Below are positions 1-7,611 of a stretch of 50,214 nt of DNA, one piece after another. This DNA is from Kribbella catacumbae DSM 19601 (GTDB lineage Bacteria; Actinomycetota; Actinomycetes; Propionibacteriales; Kribbellaceae). Positions within the stretch are counted from its first letter, which is position 1. Each line of letters opens with the position of its first letter. Position numbers and translations under genes: made by a program. The stretch covers positions 1-50,214 of the forward strand of contig NZ_AQUZ01000061.1 of NCBI RefSeq assembly GCF_000372465.1, written 5' to 3'. The notes under the pieces are model-generated. The model saw nothing but the letters and a program-made list of their open reading frames with translations, had not been told where the DNA came from and did no database searches.

Positions 1-225
1 GGACAGATCGTGCAATGTCTGCAACACCAGCACCGACGCCGCGACCTCACCCGGCAGACTCGGCCGCCCGGTCGAGCTCGGGAACAGATCCTCGAACAAC
101 CCGGCCGGGAACACCTCACCACGATGCTCAGCCAAGAACCCGAACACGCTCCCGGCCGGCACCAGATGCCCGACCAACGCCCGAGCGTCCATCAACTCCT
201 GATCAACCCCAGCTGAACCCTGCAC
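1..225 (-). CDS. IS1182-type transposase, N-terminal part, cut by window edge
   Basis: Read on the minus strand from a GTG at 223-225, the frame stays open to the left edge and gives about 75 residues. It contains ALVGHLVPAGSVFGFLAEHR, then FEDLFP and a segment ending in SVLVLQTLHDLS. From family knowledge these are typical of the N-terminal region of IS1182/IS4-like DDE transposases. The catalytic DDE part lies outside the window, so completeness cannot be judged. The GTG start is chosen because the product then begins MQGSAG, which resembles starts in this family. Its position suggests an insertion-prone spot, as a MITE-like element follows directly. Confidence 0.75.
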   Translation of the reverse strand, partial: MQGSAGVDQELMDARALVGHLVPAGSVFGFLAEHRGEVFPAGLFEDLFPSSTGRPSLPGEVAASVLVLQTLHDLS

Positions 226-289
226 CCCACAATCGTCCCAGCACGGTCACCACACGACCGGGCCAACACGCAGGTTATTCAGCAGGCTC

Positions 290-457
290 CTAGTGCGCCG
301 TGTCGGGAGTTCCGTTGCGCTACCGGCGCCCAGGCACGCACCTCGCGGCAGCGGAGAAACGACCACGATGGAAAACATCGAGGCCGCTCCTCCGCCACCA
401 CGAGGCACGCACCTGAACACCGCTATCGCTAACGCAACTCCCGGCACGGCGCACTAG
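290..457. mobile_element. MITE-like element with ~29-bp terminal inverted repeats
   Basis: Left end 290-318 and right end 429-457 form an inverted repeat with about three mismatches over 29 bases. Both ends begin CTAGTGCGCCGTG when read inward. The ~168-bp interior has no convincing gene. The word GGCACGCACCT occurs twice inside it. The ends fit a TA duplication inside a CTAG target, as seen for IS630-like and some IS5-group elements; this assignment is inference. The right CTAG contains the stop codon of the metallo-beta-lactamase-fold gene, so insertion would have kept that stop intact. Confidence 0.65.
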
Positions 458-1260
458 AGCTTGTGAGGCGGGCAGACCCCACTGCCAGGACTCACAGCGG
501 GCAGCGGCATTGCAGCACCAGTTAGAGCGGTGTGGGGATGCGCGGCAGCAATCGGTACGCCGGTAGCTGCCGCCAACGCCAGTACGTCGTGCCGCGAGGT
601 CACCGCAACCGCGGGGTCCTGCTCGTAGACGTAGGTCAGCTCAGGCCACCGTGCCTGCGCCGGATGAACCAGTACGTCGCCGCCAAGCACCGCGCGCTCA
701 GTCACCACGCACTGATGCCCGGGTGTATGCCCCGGCGTCGGCAGTAGCCGCAGCCCGCCGTCCAGCGTGGTCTCGCCATCCACAGCCCGCAGTTGCCCCG
801 CATCAGCCAGAGGCTTGATCAACCGCTCGTACTTCGCCACGTCCCGCACGTGCTCCAACTCAGCCTGCTGCACCACATAGGTCGCATTGCAGAACCGCGG
901 CAACTCCTCCGCCAGGTTCCAGCCGGTGTGATCAGTATGGATATGAGTCAGTACCACGGTGTCGATCTCATCAGCCCGTACGCCGGCCGTCTCCAGCAAC
1001 CCAGGAAGCCGCCCCGCCGTCCCGAGCCACTCAGCCGCTTCACCGCCAGCCGGCCCGATCCCCGTATCAACCAGTACTGCGCCCGCCGCCGACGTCACCA
1101 GGTAGCTATGGAAATGCAGCCACCACCCACCGTCCGCGGCGACGTTGCCTGGCATCGCCAGCGACGTCCACCGCTGATGCTCGTCACCCCAGCCCGGGAG
1201 TGCGTCCTCAACAGCTTCCGGAAACACCGCCACCGCATCACACAGCACCGTGACATCCAC
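454..1260 (-). CDS. MBL-fold metallohydrolase (lactonase-like)
   Basis: This 268-residue cytosolic protein carries the metal-binding motif THIHTDHTGWN (the HxHxDH signature) near residue 105, a second metal histidine in TPGHTPGHQ, and an Asp in LGGDVLVHPAQ. The order fits the AttM/AiiA-type quorum-quenching lactonase and related hydrolase branch of the metallo-beta-lactamase superfamily. The exact substrate cannot be read from sequence. The GTG start lies 10 bases after the stop of the upstream lysE-like gene on the same strand, so the two probably share a transcript. The TAG stop sits inside the right terminus of the adjacent MITE-like element. Confidence 0.85.
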   Translation of the reverse strand: MDVTVLCDAVAVFPEAVEDALPGWGDEHQRWTSLAMPGNVAADGGWWLHFHSYLVTSAAGAVLVDTGIGPAGGEAAEWLGTAGRLPGLLETAGVRADEIDTVVLTHIHTDHTGWNLAEELPRFCNATYVVQQAELEHVRDVAKYERLIKPLADAGQLRAVDGETTLDGGLRLLPTPGHTPGHQCVVTERAVLGGDVLVHPAQARWPELTYVYEQDPAVAVTSRHDVLALAAATGVPIAAAHPHTALTGAAMPLPAVSPGSGVCPPHKL

Positions 1261-1270
1261 GGACAGGACG

Positions 1271-1873
1271 TTAGTGCGCAGGCAGGATCATCCAGACGGC
1301 CAGGGTCGTCATGATCAGCGCGATGCCGCCGTCGAGGAACTGCCAGGCCCGGGGGCGGGCGAAGATCGGGCCCAGTTTGCGGGCGAAGAAGCCGAGGGTG
1401 AAGAACCAGCCGAAGCTTGCCGCGACCGAGCCGAGGCCGTAGATCCAGCGGCCGTCCGGGCCGCGCTGGTTCGCCAGGGAGCCGAGCAGCACGACCGTGT
1501 CCAGGTACACGTGGGGGTTGAGATACGTGAAGCCGAGGCAGGTCAGAACGACGCTGCGCAACGCGGTCGGCGCGTGATCGGCTGGGCTCAGGGCCGAGGG
1601 CTTCAGGGCTCGCCGGGCCGCGATCGCGGCGTACGTGAGGAGGAAGAGCGCGCCGCCGTAGCGCGCCAGGTTCAGCGCGAGTTCGCTGCTTGTCAGCAGG
1701 GCGCCGAGGCCGGCGATGCCGCTCGTGATGAGCAGCGCGTCGGACAGTGAGCAGATCAGGACCACCGGCAGCACGTGCTCGCGTCGCAGTCCCTGGCGCA
1801 GCACGAAGGCGTTCTGCGCGCCGATCGCGATGATCAGGGAGAGCGTGGTGGCGAAGCCGGCAAGGAGGGGCAT
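1271..1873 (-). CDS. lysE: LysE/ArgO-type basic amino acid exporter
   Basis: This 200-residue, very hydrophobic protein with about six membrane segments begins with a LysE-family N-terminus containing IAIGAQNAFVLRQGLRREHV. GAQNxFVLRQG is diagnostic of LysE/ArgO exporters of lysine and arginine. The later segment CLGFTYLNPHVYLDTVVLLG is the second conserved family block. The length matches the usual ~200 residues. It is divergent from a LysG/ArgP-type activator across an 82-base gap, the classic arrangement in which the regulator senses intracellular basic amino acids and activates the exporter. lysE versus argO naming depends on substrate, which is not visible. Confidence 0.92.
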   Translation of the reverse strand: MPLLAGFATTLSLIIAIGAQNAFVLRQGLRREHVLPVVLICSLSDALLITSGIAGLGALLTSSELALNLARYGGALFLLTYAAIAARRALKPSALSPADHAPTALRSVVLTCLGFTYLNPHVYLDTVVLLGSLANQRGPDGRWIYGLGSVAASFGWFFTLGFFARKLGPIFARPRAWQFLDGGIALIMTTLAVWMILPAH

Positions 1874-1955
1874 GCTTCGACCGTAGGAGTTGACCAGGCA
1901 ACAAACCAGCTAAAGTTCTTTCAGTACCATTAGCAACGCTTAAGCAAGGAATTGC
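1874..1955. promoter_or_regulatory. Divergent lysE/lysG control region
   Basis: The 82 bases between the two divergent start codons must hold both promoters. An 8-bp palindrome GCTTAAGC at 1938-1945 sits within TAGCAACGCTTAAGCAAGG, a plausible LysR-type dyad close to the lysG start. A run AAGGA at 1946-1950 can serve as the lysG ribosome binding site. No convincing -35/-10 pair could be fixed by eye. Confidence 0.5.
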
Positions 1956-2858
1956 ATGCAACTCGACTCAGCTCAGCTGGACACCTTCGCGGCCGTGATC
2001 GACGAAGGCAGCTTCGACGCGGCGGCTCGCAGGTTGCAGATCACTCCGTCGGCCGTCAGTCAGCGGATCAAGGCGATGGAGAGCCGCCTCGGCCACGTAC
2101 TGGTGCAGCGGACCAAACCAGCCCTGGCGACCGAAGCAGGCGAGGCCGTACTGCGCCTCGCGCGGCAGGTCTCGTTGCTGGAGGTCGAGGCGATCGCCGC
2201 GGTCAAGGGAAAGCTGGAAGGCCTGCGACTCCCGATCGCGGTGAACGCGGACTCGCTGAACAACTGGTTCCTGCCGGTGCTCTTCGCCGTACCGCCGGAG
2301 CTGGTCACCGCGTTCGACCTGCGCCAGGAGGATCAGGACCACTCGGCTGAGCTACTGCGCAACGGTACGGTGCTGGCCGCGGTCACCGGCGATCCACGAC
2401 CGGTGCAGGGCTGCCGGGTGCAGCCGCTCGGCAAGATGCGGTACCTGTCGGTTGCGACGCCGGAGTTCGCCGATCGCTGGCTGACCGGGCGGCCGTTGCC
2501 GGAGGCGCTCGCGGCAGCGCCGATGATCGTCTTCAACACCAAGGACATGCTGCAGCACCGGTTGCTCCGCAAGGTCACCCGGCGCCGGCTCGATCCGCCC
2601 ACCCACTCGATTCCCGCGCCGGGGCCGTTCGTCCGGGCGATCCGGCTCGGCCTCGGCTGGGGGATGATCGAGGAGGAGATGGTGGAGGACGAGCTGGCCG
2701 ACGGCCGGCTGGTGGAAGTTGCCAAGGGCAAGTACGTCGACGTACCGCTGTACTGGCAGCACTGGAAGCTCGACTCCGCCGTCCTGGACGCCCTCACGGC
2801 CGCCGTACTCCAGGCTGCCGCAACCGGCCTCCGGACCAGTCGAGCCCACCCGCGCTGA
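1956..2858 (+). CDS. lysG: LysR-family regulator, LysG/ArgP type
   Basis: This 300-residue LysR-type regulator has an N-terminal winged helix-turn-helix (residues about 3-62: LDTFAAVIDEGSFDAAARRL, then ITPSAVSQRIKAMESRLG). The wording matches the ArgP/LysG subfamily, which activates the divergent lysine/arginine exporter when basic amino acids accumulate. The C-terminal co-inducer domain contains ADSLNNWFLPVLF, also typical of this subfamily. The start codon ATG at 1956 has AAGGA a few bases upstream. The gene is divergent from lysE and probably autoregulated. Confidence 0.93.
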   Translation: MQLDSAQLDTFAAVIDEGSFDAAARRLQITPSAVSQRIKAMESRLGHVLVQRTKPALATEAGEAVLRLARQVSLLEVEAIAAVKGKLEGLRLPIAVNADSLNNWFLPVLFAVPPELVTAFDLRQEDQDHSAELLRNGTVLAAVTGDPRPVQGCRVQPLGKMRYLSVATPEFADRWLTGRPLPEALAAAPMIVFNTKDMLQHRLLRKVTRRRLDPPTHSIPAPGPFVRAIRLGLGWGMIEEEMVEDELADGRLVEVAKGKYVDVPLYWQHWKLDSAVLDALTAAVLQAAATGLRTSRAHPR

Positions 2859-2875
2859 CGCCGGGCGCGGCAAAC

Positions 2876-2901
2876 TGCACGATGTCTAAGACGGATGTGC
2901 A
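2876..2901. promoter_or_regulatory. Dyad just upstream of tetR, possible operator
   Basis: TGCAC at 2876-2880 is mirrored by GTGCA at 2897-2901, with the small palindrome GTCTAAGAC at 2884-2892 between them. The symmetry is imperfect because the inner and outer centres do not coincide exactly. Its place, within 40 bases of the likely start of the TetR gene, suggests autoregulation. It also covers an upstream in-frame ATG at 2895, which argues for the start at 2916. Confidence 0.4.
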
Positions 2902-2915
2902 AGTACCATCGGTGG

Positions 2916-3500
2916 ATGGGAAACCGTGAAGCGCTGATCGAGGGTGCCAAGAGTTGCCTGATGCAGAAGGGCTACAGCCGGACCACTGCGCGCGATATCG
3001 CGACGACGGCCGGGGTGAGCCTGGCCGCGATCGGCTATCACTTCGGTTCCAAGGAAGCGCTGATGAACGAGGCGATGCGCCAGGCGCTCGACGAGTGGGG
3101 CGCGGACGTCGGCAAGACGATGGCCAGCGGGCTGAGTCCGGACGTCGACGGCCGGGAGCGGTTCGTGGCGACGTGGGGTCAGGCGGTGAAGACCCTGTCG
3201 TCACCGGCCAGCCGCGCGCTGTGGGTCACGCAGTACGAGGTGCTGAGTCTGGGGGCGCATCTACCGGAGCTGCTCGAGGAGTTGTCCAAGCTGCAGGGCG
3301 AGGCGCGGGCAGGTCTGGCGACAATGTTCGGCGCCGCGGACGAGGACACCGACCCGGAGACCGTCCAGCAGGTCGGCACCTTCTACCAGGCGCTGCTGCT
3401 CGGCGTCATCGCGCTCTGGCTGTTCGACCCGTCCAAGGCCCCCAAAGGCGAAGACCTGGCCAAGGCAATCCAGCTAGTAGCGAAACAGTTAGCGCCCTGA
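2916..3500 (+). CDS. TetR/AcrR-family transcriptional regulator
   Basis: This is a helical one-component regulator of about 194 residues. The N-terminal helix-turn-helix is clear: YSRTTARDIATTAGVSLAAI followed by GYHFGSKEALMNEAM, the TetR recognition-helix signature. The rest is a divergent ligand-binding domain rich in leucine. The start is placed at 2916 because GGTGG precedes it. An ATG at 2895 would add seven residues but overlaps a dyad that may be the operator. The stop codon lies inside the left arm of a long perfect inverted repeat. The regulated gene is unknown; the small membrane protein downstream is a candidate. Confidence 0.88.
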   Translation: MGNREALIEGAKSCLMQKGYSRTTARDIATTAGVSLAAIGYHFGSKEALMNEAMRQALDEWGADVGKTMASGLSPDVDGRERFVATWGQAVKTLSSPASRALWVTQYEVLSLGAHLPELLEELSKLQGEARAGLATMFGAADEDTDPETVQQVGTFYQALLLGVIALWLFDPSKAPKGEDLAKAIQLVAKQLAP

Positions 3501-3553
3501 GTCGGACGTTCGTGCGCCGGAGCTGAAGCACGAACGTCCGACTCAGGGCGCTA
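3490..3553. terminator. 26-bp perfect inverted repeat at the 3' end of tetR
   Basis: Arms 3490-3515 and 3528-3553 are perfectly complementary over 26 bases with a 12-base loop (GCCGGAGCTGAA). The left arm includes the last codons and stop of the TetR gene. There is no T-run after either arm, so if it is a terminator it is of the U-less type common in actinobacteria. Such a long perfect stem could also be a dispersed repeat unit or a regulatory hairpin acting on the small gene that starts 10 bases downstream. Confidence 0.55.
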
Positions 3554-3563
3554 GGCTCCTGAG

Positions 3564-3761
3564 ATGAAGAAAGCCATTCCGCTTGCCCTGGGTCTGCTGC
3601 TGACTGTGCTCGGTGTGGTGTGGGCGCTGCAGGGCCTTGGCTACATCAGCGGGAGCTCGATGTCGGGCAAGAGCATCTGGGCGATCCTCGGGCCGGTCGT
3701 GGCGGCGTTCGGGGTTTCCTTGCTCTACGTCACTCTCCGGGGTCCGCAGAAGAAGCGCTAG
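3564..3761 (+). CDS. Small two-helix membrane protein, unknown function
   Basis: The 65-residue product starts MKKAIPLALGLLLTVLGVVW and has two hydrophobic stretches (about residues 4-24 and 39-58) separated by a short polar loop with SGSSMSGKS. It ends in a basic tail, LRGPQKKR. This is a typical small integral membrane protein, with the basic tail probably in the cytoplasm. No family function is recognised. It starts ten bases after the long hairpin behind tetR and overlaps the end of the convergent rhamnosidase gene by four bases. Confidence 0.7.
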   Translation: MKKAIPLALGLLLTVLGVVWALQGLGYISGSSMSGKSIWAILGPVVAAFGVSLLYVTLRGPQKKR

Positions 3762-6700
3762 CTGGGGCTGTCGAAGCGGTACTGCCCGGAGCCGACAGTG
3801 TGGCGCATGCCGTTGGGGAGGACGATGTCGGCGACGGTGTTGACCGGCACGGTGACGTTGAGCGTGACCCGGCTGGCGTGACGGCGCCAGCTTGCGTGGA
3901 CTCGGCCTCGGACGGTGTCGAGGTCGAGCGAGGCACCAGGCAGGTGCGCAGTGACGCGCGGCTCGACCTTGAAGCGGGCCCAGCCTGGCTCAAGTGGCTC
4001 CAGGCCGACTGCTCGTTCGATCAGCCATTGGACGGGCGCGCTGAGGGTCGGGTCGTTGTGGGCCCGCGAGTGGTCCTCCCAGGATTCCCAGAAGGTGGTC
4101 GCGCCGAGCCGACGGAGGTGCCCGTACGACGGATACGTGGTCTGGGCGAGCACTGCTACGGCCAGGTCGGGTCGGCCATGGTCGGAGAGTGCATAGGCGA
4201 GTGCACTGGTGCCCATGGATCCTGTGTTCAGGTGCTGGCGGCGGGCCTCCACGTCGGCCGCCAGCCGGTTGACGACGCGGCGTACGTTGCCGGACGGTAC
4301 GAGGTCGAACGCCAGCGGCAGGGCATTACTGGTCTGCCTGTACTCCGTGGTCTCGGCGGTTCGGTAGATCGAGCCGTCGAAGAACGCCTCGTTGAACCGC
4401 TCGACCAGGCGCTTCAGTTCTGCGTTCCACGCTTCCCGGGGGCGGCCGAGCAGATCGGCGATCGCGATTCCTTCCCGCAGGCTGGCGATCACGAACGCGG
4501 TGCCGACCAGTTGGCCACCTTCGGGTCCTCGGGGATGCTGGCCGAGCTCGATGCCAGGCGGGTACCAGTCGCCGAAGACGTCGTCGGCGAGACCGGCCTT
4601 CAGTTGGCTGACGGTCCAGTCGATTGCCCGGCGCACGGAGTCGAAATGCCGGGCGGGAACGGTGCGGTCGCGGTACATGATCCAGTGTCGGTGGACGAGG
4701 TAGGAGTAAAGGCCGCTGTAGACCGGCGATAACAGGAAGCCGGCCGGCAGTGGGCCGAGCGGTGCGATCAGAGGGATCTCACCACTGCTGCCCTGGGCCG
4801 CCTGGATGTCGCTCAGCCAGTGCTCCAGCAGCCGGGCCGCGCCGAACTGGTACGCCATCGGCCCGACCGCGTTGCGGGCAGGGCCGAGCCAGCCGACCTT
4901 GCTGAAGGGAGAGGCATCCGGATAACCGTGCAGCCCGTTGAGCGCCGTCCGGCGGAAGGCAGTCACGATCCACTGCAGCTCACGCTGCTCCAGCTTGATC
5001 TGCAGGGTGTTCGTGAGATCGCTGCTCACCGGAACCGCGACGAGGTCGATGGGCCGCGTCGTACCGGTCACCTCGATGTAGCGGAAACCCTTGTAGCTGT
5101 ACGCCGCCTCCCAAGTCACCCGGCCGCGCCCAGAGTCGGATGCCGCCGTGTACTCATCGATCTGGAAGCGTCCGTCCAGTGCGGGGTTCTCCACACCACC
5201 AGGGGTTCCGGGCCGGATACGCCCGCCGGCCGCGAGCTTCTCGTGGTACAGCAGCCGCACGGTGGTTCCCGGAGCCAGGTCGGCGGTGAGGCGTGCCCAG
5301 CCGGCCACCACCACGCCGAAGTCGTACTGCCAGACGCCGGGCGCGGGTGAGGTGACAGCAACGGGCCGGATCGGCTTCTCGGTGCGGATGTGTTCACCGG
5401 GGTAGGCCTCCAGCACTCCTCCCGGGGCCGAGACGATCCTCGCCGCCCGCCAGGACGAGTCGTCGTACTGCGGACGATCCCAGCCGTCGAGGGCGGCGGC
5501 CCGGCGGGCGTCGTACGACTCACCGGCGAATACGCCCTCGGAGGTGGTCGGTCCCTCGGTGAGATGCCAGGTCTGGTCTGAAGCGAGCTTGAGCTTTCGA
5601 CCGTCGACGAGCTTGATCTCCAGCTGCGCGATGAGCTGTGGTTCGGCGATCCAGCGGGCGAGGTTCGTGCCGTCGCTGTCCGGTGCTCTGGTCGAGTAGT
5701 GGCCACGACCAAGCGCCACCCCGAGGACGTTGCGGCCCTTGGTGAGCAGGTTCGTGACGTCATGGATCGTGTAGAGGAGTCGCCGGTCGTAGTCCGTGGC
5801 GATCGGTGAGAGGACAAAATCGCCGATGCGCTTGCCGTTGACTGAGGCAACCGCCCGGCCGAGCCCGCAGAGGTACAGCCTCGCTTCGGCGATCGGTCCG
5901 GGGACCGTGAACTCCTTGCGCACCAACGGATTCGCCGGCGGCGCGGGTGGCAGACAGCACAGCCAGCGGTCATCCAGCGTGAGGGACCTCCCGTCGGCGA
6001 AGGCGGTTCCGCCGGGGTACGGGCTGTCGTCGGTGGAGCTGTCGTCGTCCGGGCGACCTGTGGCCGACAACCAGCTGAGCTTCCCCTCTGCCTCGGAGAT
6101 CTCCAGGTAGTACTTGCCGGCTGGGGCGTCGAGGTCGAGGCGTGCCAGGGCGCTGCCGAACTGGTCGCCGGTCAGCTTGAGGTGCTCTTGCGCAACGACC
6201 TCGCCACCGATCCCTCCGCGGTACAGCGCCACCTTGCAGTTCGCGGTACCGGCTGGTGTGAGGTCGAGCAGCACCGCGACCGCGGTGAACGAGTCGTCGG
6301 ACGTGAAGCTCTGCCCCAACGTGTGTCCGGGCAGCAGCTCAGCGGGTTGGAACTGCCCGGGCGGGAGCGTGCGGACCGGCGGGGGAATGCGGATCCCACT
6401 GCCGATCCACTCGGCGGTCCACTCAGCTCGATCGAGGTAGGCGGTCTCAAACGTCGCCTCAGCCGGCCGCCCGACCTGGCCCGCCTCGTCGCGTACCTGG
6501 ACCGTCCACTGATACCGCGTCCGCGACCTCAGCGGCGGCCCGCCGTACTCGCGGCCGGTCTGTTCCAGCGACACCACCCAGCCCGAGTCCCACACCTCCG
6601 TCCCGGCCGGCCCAGCGACGGTGATCCTGTACGCCGACTGCGCCCGCCCGCGGCCGTCTGCCTCAAGTTTCCAGGCGAATCGCGGTCGGGCGGCTCCGAT

Positions 6701-6865
6701 CCCCAACACGTCACGAAGGTGATCGGTCGTCAGACCAACCGGCCGGAGCGGATTGCCTCCGAGTTGGGCGTACGGCGGGTCGGCGCTGGCGGGGATCGCA
6801 ACGGCGCCGGCGGCAGTTCCACCCGCCAAGGCACCGAGGATGGTTCGACGACGCGGCACAGGCAT
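3758..6865 (-). CDS. Secreted alpha-L-rhamnosidase, GH78 family
   Basis: This 1035-residue enzyme probably releases rhamnose from plant or polysaccharide glycosides outside the cell. It begins MPVPRRRTILGALAGG followed by an alanine-rich segment, a Tat-type signal peptide. Next come a fibronectin-like domain (about 35-150), an inserted beta-rich module around 165-290, the Bac_rhamnosid_N lectin-like domain (LYLCGLGRAVASVNGKRIGD), a WQYDFG block, and the (alpha/alpha)6 catalytic domain with FGDWYPPG carrying the likely catalytic acid. The order and length fit GH78. A strong AAGGAG lies before the ATG. Its 3' end overlaps the convergent small membrane gene by four bases. Confidence 0.93.
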   Translation of the reverse strand: MPVPRRRTILGALAGGTAAGAVAIPASADPPYAQLGGNPLRPVGLTTDHLRDVLGIGAARPRFAWKLEADGRGRAQSAYRITVAGPAGTEVWDSGWVVSLEQTGREYGGPPLRSRTRYQWTVQVRDEAGQVGRPAEATFETAYLDRAEWTAEWIGSGIRIPPPVRTLPPGQFQPAELLPGHTLGQSFTSDDSFTAVAVLLDLTPAGTANCKVALYRGGIGGEVVAQEHLKLTGDQFGSALARLDLDAPAGKYYLEISEAEGKLSWLSATGRPDDDSSTDDSPYPGGTAFADGRSLTLDDRWLCCLPPAPPANPLVRKEFTVPGPIAEARLYLCGLGRAVASVNGKRIGDFVLSPIATDYDRRLLYTIHDVTNLLTKGRNVLGVALGRGHYSTRAPDSDGTNLARWIAEPQLIAQLEIKLVDGRKLKLASDQTWHLTEGPTTSEGVFAGESYDARRAAALDGWDRPQYDDSSWRAARIVSAPGGVLEAYPGEHIRTEKPIRPVAVTSPAPGVWQYDFGVVVAGWARLTADLAPGTTVRLLYHEKLAAGGRIRPGTPGGVENPALDGRFQIDEYTAASDSGRGRVTWEAAYSYKGFRYIEVTGTTRPIDLVAVPVSSDLTNTLQIKLEQRELQWIVTAFRRTALNGLHGYPDASPFSKVGWLGPARNAVGPMAYQFGAARLLEHWLSDIQAAQGSSGEIPLIAPLGPLPAGFLLSPVYSGLYSYLVHRHWIMYRDRTVPARHFDSVRRAIDWTVSQLKAGLADDVFGDWYPPGIELGQHPRGPEGGQLVGTAFVIASLREGIAIADLLGRPREAWNAELKRLVERFNEAFFDGSIYRTAETTEYRQTSNALPLAFDLVPSGNVRRVVNRLAADVEARRQHLNTGSMGTSALAYALSDHGRPDLAVAVLAQTTYPSYGHLRRLGATTFWESWEDHSRAHNDPTLSAPVQWLIERAVGLEPLEPGWARFKVEPRVTAHLPGASLDLDTVRGRVHASWRRHASRVTLNVTVPVNTVADIVLPNGMRHTVGSGQYRFDSPS

Positions 6866-7015
6866 CGAAGTCTCCTTCCCAGGGTTGACTGATACCCATA
6901 CTGTCCGCCAACCCCGCCCGCCCGCGTCGGCCAGCGGGAGACACCACCAGTACTGCGCCCGTCGTACCCGCCGCAGTAGCCGATCGGATGATTTGTGACT
7001 GCTATGAATGGCTCC

Positions 7016-7270
7016 TCAGGCGGCCAGCTGGAACACCGGCAGGTCTTCCAGGCCGTCGTGACGACCGCTCACGCGGGTCAGGTACTGGGTGGCTTGCAGA
7101 CTGACAGACAGTTCGGCCAACTGGTGGCAGCCTGCGGTGATCGCTTCTTGCAGCGTCGGCCACTGGTCGACGCACCAGTATGGGTCGTCGGGCTGGCGGT
7201 CGTGGTCGTCGTCGATGTCGGCGCACCAGCCGCCGGCGTACGCGTGGTGGATGTGCAGTCTGAGGTTCAT
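7016..7270 (-). CDS. Small acidic protein, unknown function
   Basis: This 84-residue product has an N-terminal beta-like stretch MNLRLHIHHAYAGGWCADI, an Asp-rich patch (DIDDDHD), and a helix-like QWPTLQEAITAGCHQLAEL. The layout vaguely resembles HicB-like small proteins, but no catalytic or binding motif is seen, so no function is claimed. It lies 54 bases downstream of a 36-residue reading frame on the same strand and is separated from it by a 15-bp tandem repeat. The two may form one transcript. Codon use in this frame looks like real coding sequence. Confidence 0.5.
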   Translation of the reverse strand: MNLRLHIHHAYAGGWCADIDDDHDRQPDDPYWCVDQWPTLQEAITAGCHQLAELSVSLQATQYLTRVSGRHDGLEDLPVFQLAA

Positions 7271-7282
7271 GGTCGTTGCTTC

Positions 7283-7329
7283 GTCGAGGGGCTCAGTGTC
7301 GAGGGGATCAGTGTCGAGGTGGGATCAGT
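7283..7329. repeat. Three tandem copies of a 15-17 bp unit
   Basis: The unit GTCGAGGGGCTCAGT occurs at 7283-7297, GTCGAGGGGATCAGT at 7298-7312 and a 17-base variant at 7313-7329. The array fills almost the whole gap between two small minus-strand genes. The last unit overlaps the stop codon of the upstream peptide gene. Confidence 0.85.
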
Positions 7330-7435
7330 ACGGGAGCGGCCGGCCGGACGGGGTCCGGAGGTCGAGGGGCGGTGGGGTCCTGCTGGTCAGTGTCCGCAGC
7401 GGCCTGCGACGGATCTGGATCTGGGTCTTGCGCAT
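7325..7435 (-). CDS. 36-residue basic peptide with strong ribosome binding site
   Basis: On the minus strand AGGAGGAAGACG precedes an ATG at 7433-7435, the best ribosome binding site in this part of the window. It opens a 36-codon frame starting MRKTQIQIRRRPLRTLTS, followed by a proline- and arginine-rich tail ending in RPLPY and a TGA stop. Nine Arg and eight Pro residues make it highly basic. No family is recognised. It could be a small regulatory or antimicrobial-type peptide, a leader peptide or a precursor; none of these is shown. It precedes the 84-residue gene on the same strand. Confidence 0.5.
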   Translation of the reverse strand: MRKTQIQIRRRPLRTLTSRTPPPLDLRTPSGRPLPY

Positions 7436-7565
7436 CGTCTTCCTCCTGCCTGAGTTGCGGTGAGGCCGTCGTACTGTCGTCGACTACCTGGTATGAACAA
7501 CTTCCCAGGTCGAAAGTTCGGGCGCATGCGGGGAATTGCCCATTTCGGTACCTACCTGGCCCTTA

Positions 7566-7596
7566 GATGGTTCCGGGGGATCCCTACGGAACCATC
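7566..7596. terminator. Hairpin downstream of the SCO6745-like gene
   Basis: GATGGTTCCG (7566-7575) and CGGAACCATC (7587-7596) form a perfect 10-bp stem with an 11-base loop. It lies just after the stop of the minus-strand gene at 7612 and before the next minus-strand genes, so it fits a factor-independent or U-less terminator. No clear T-run follows on the minus strand. Confidence 0.6.
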
Positions 7597-7611
7597 GGGG
7601 GCGGGTAAGGG

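Noticed and set aside
247..447. 66-codon minus-strand frame within the MITE-like element
   Set aside because: No ribosome binding site and the frame is built from the terminal repeats and interior of the element.
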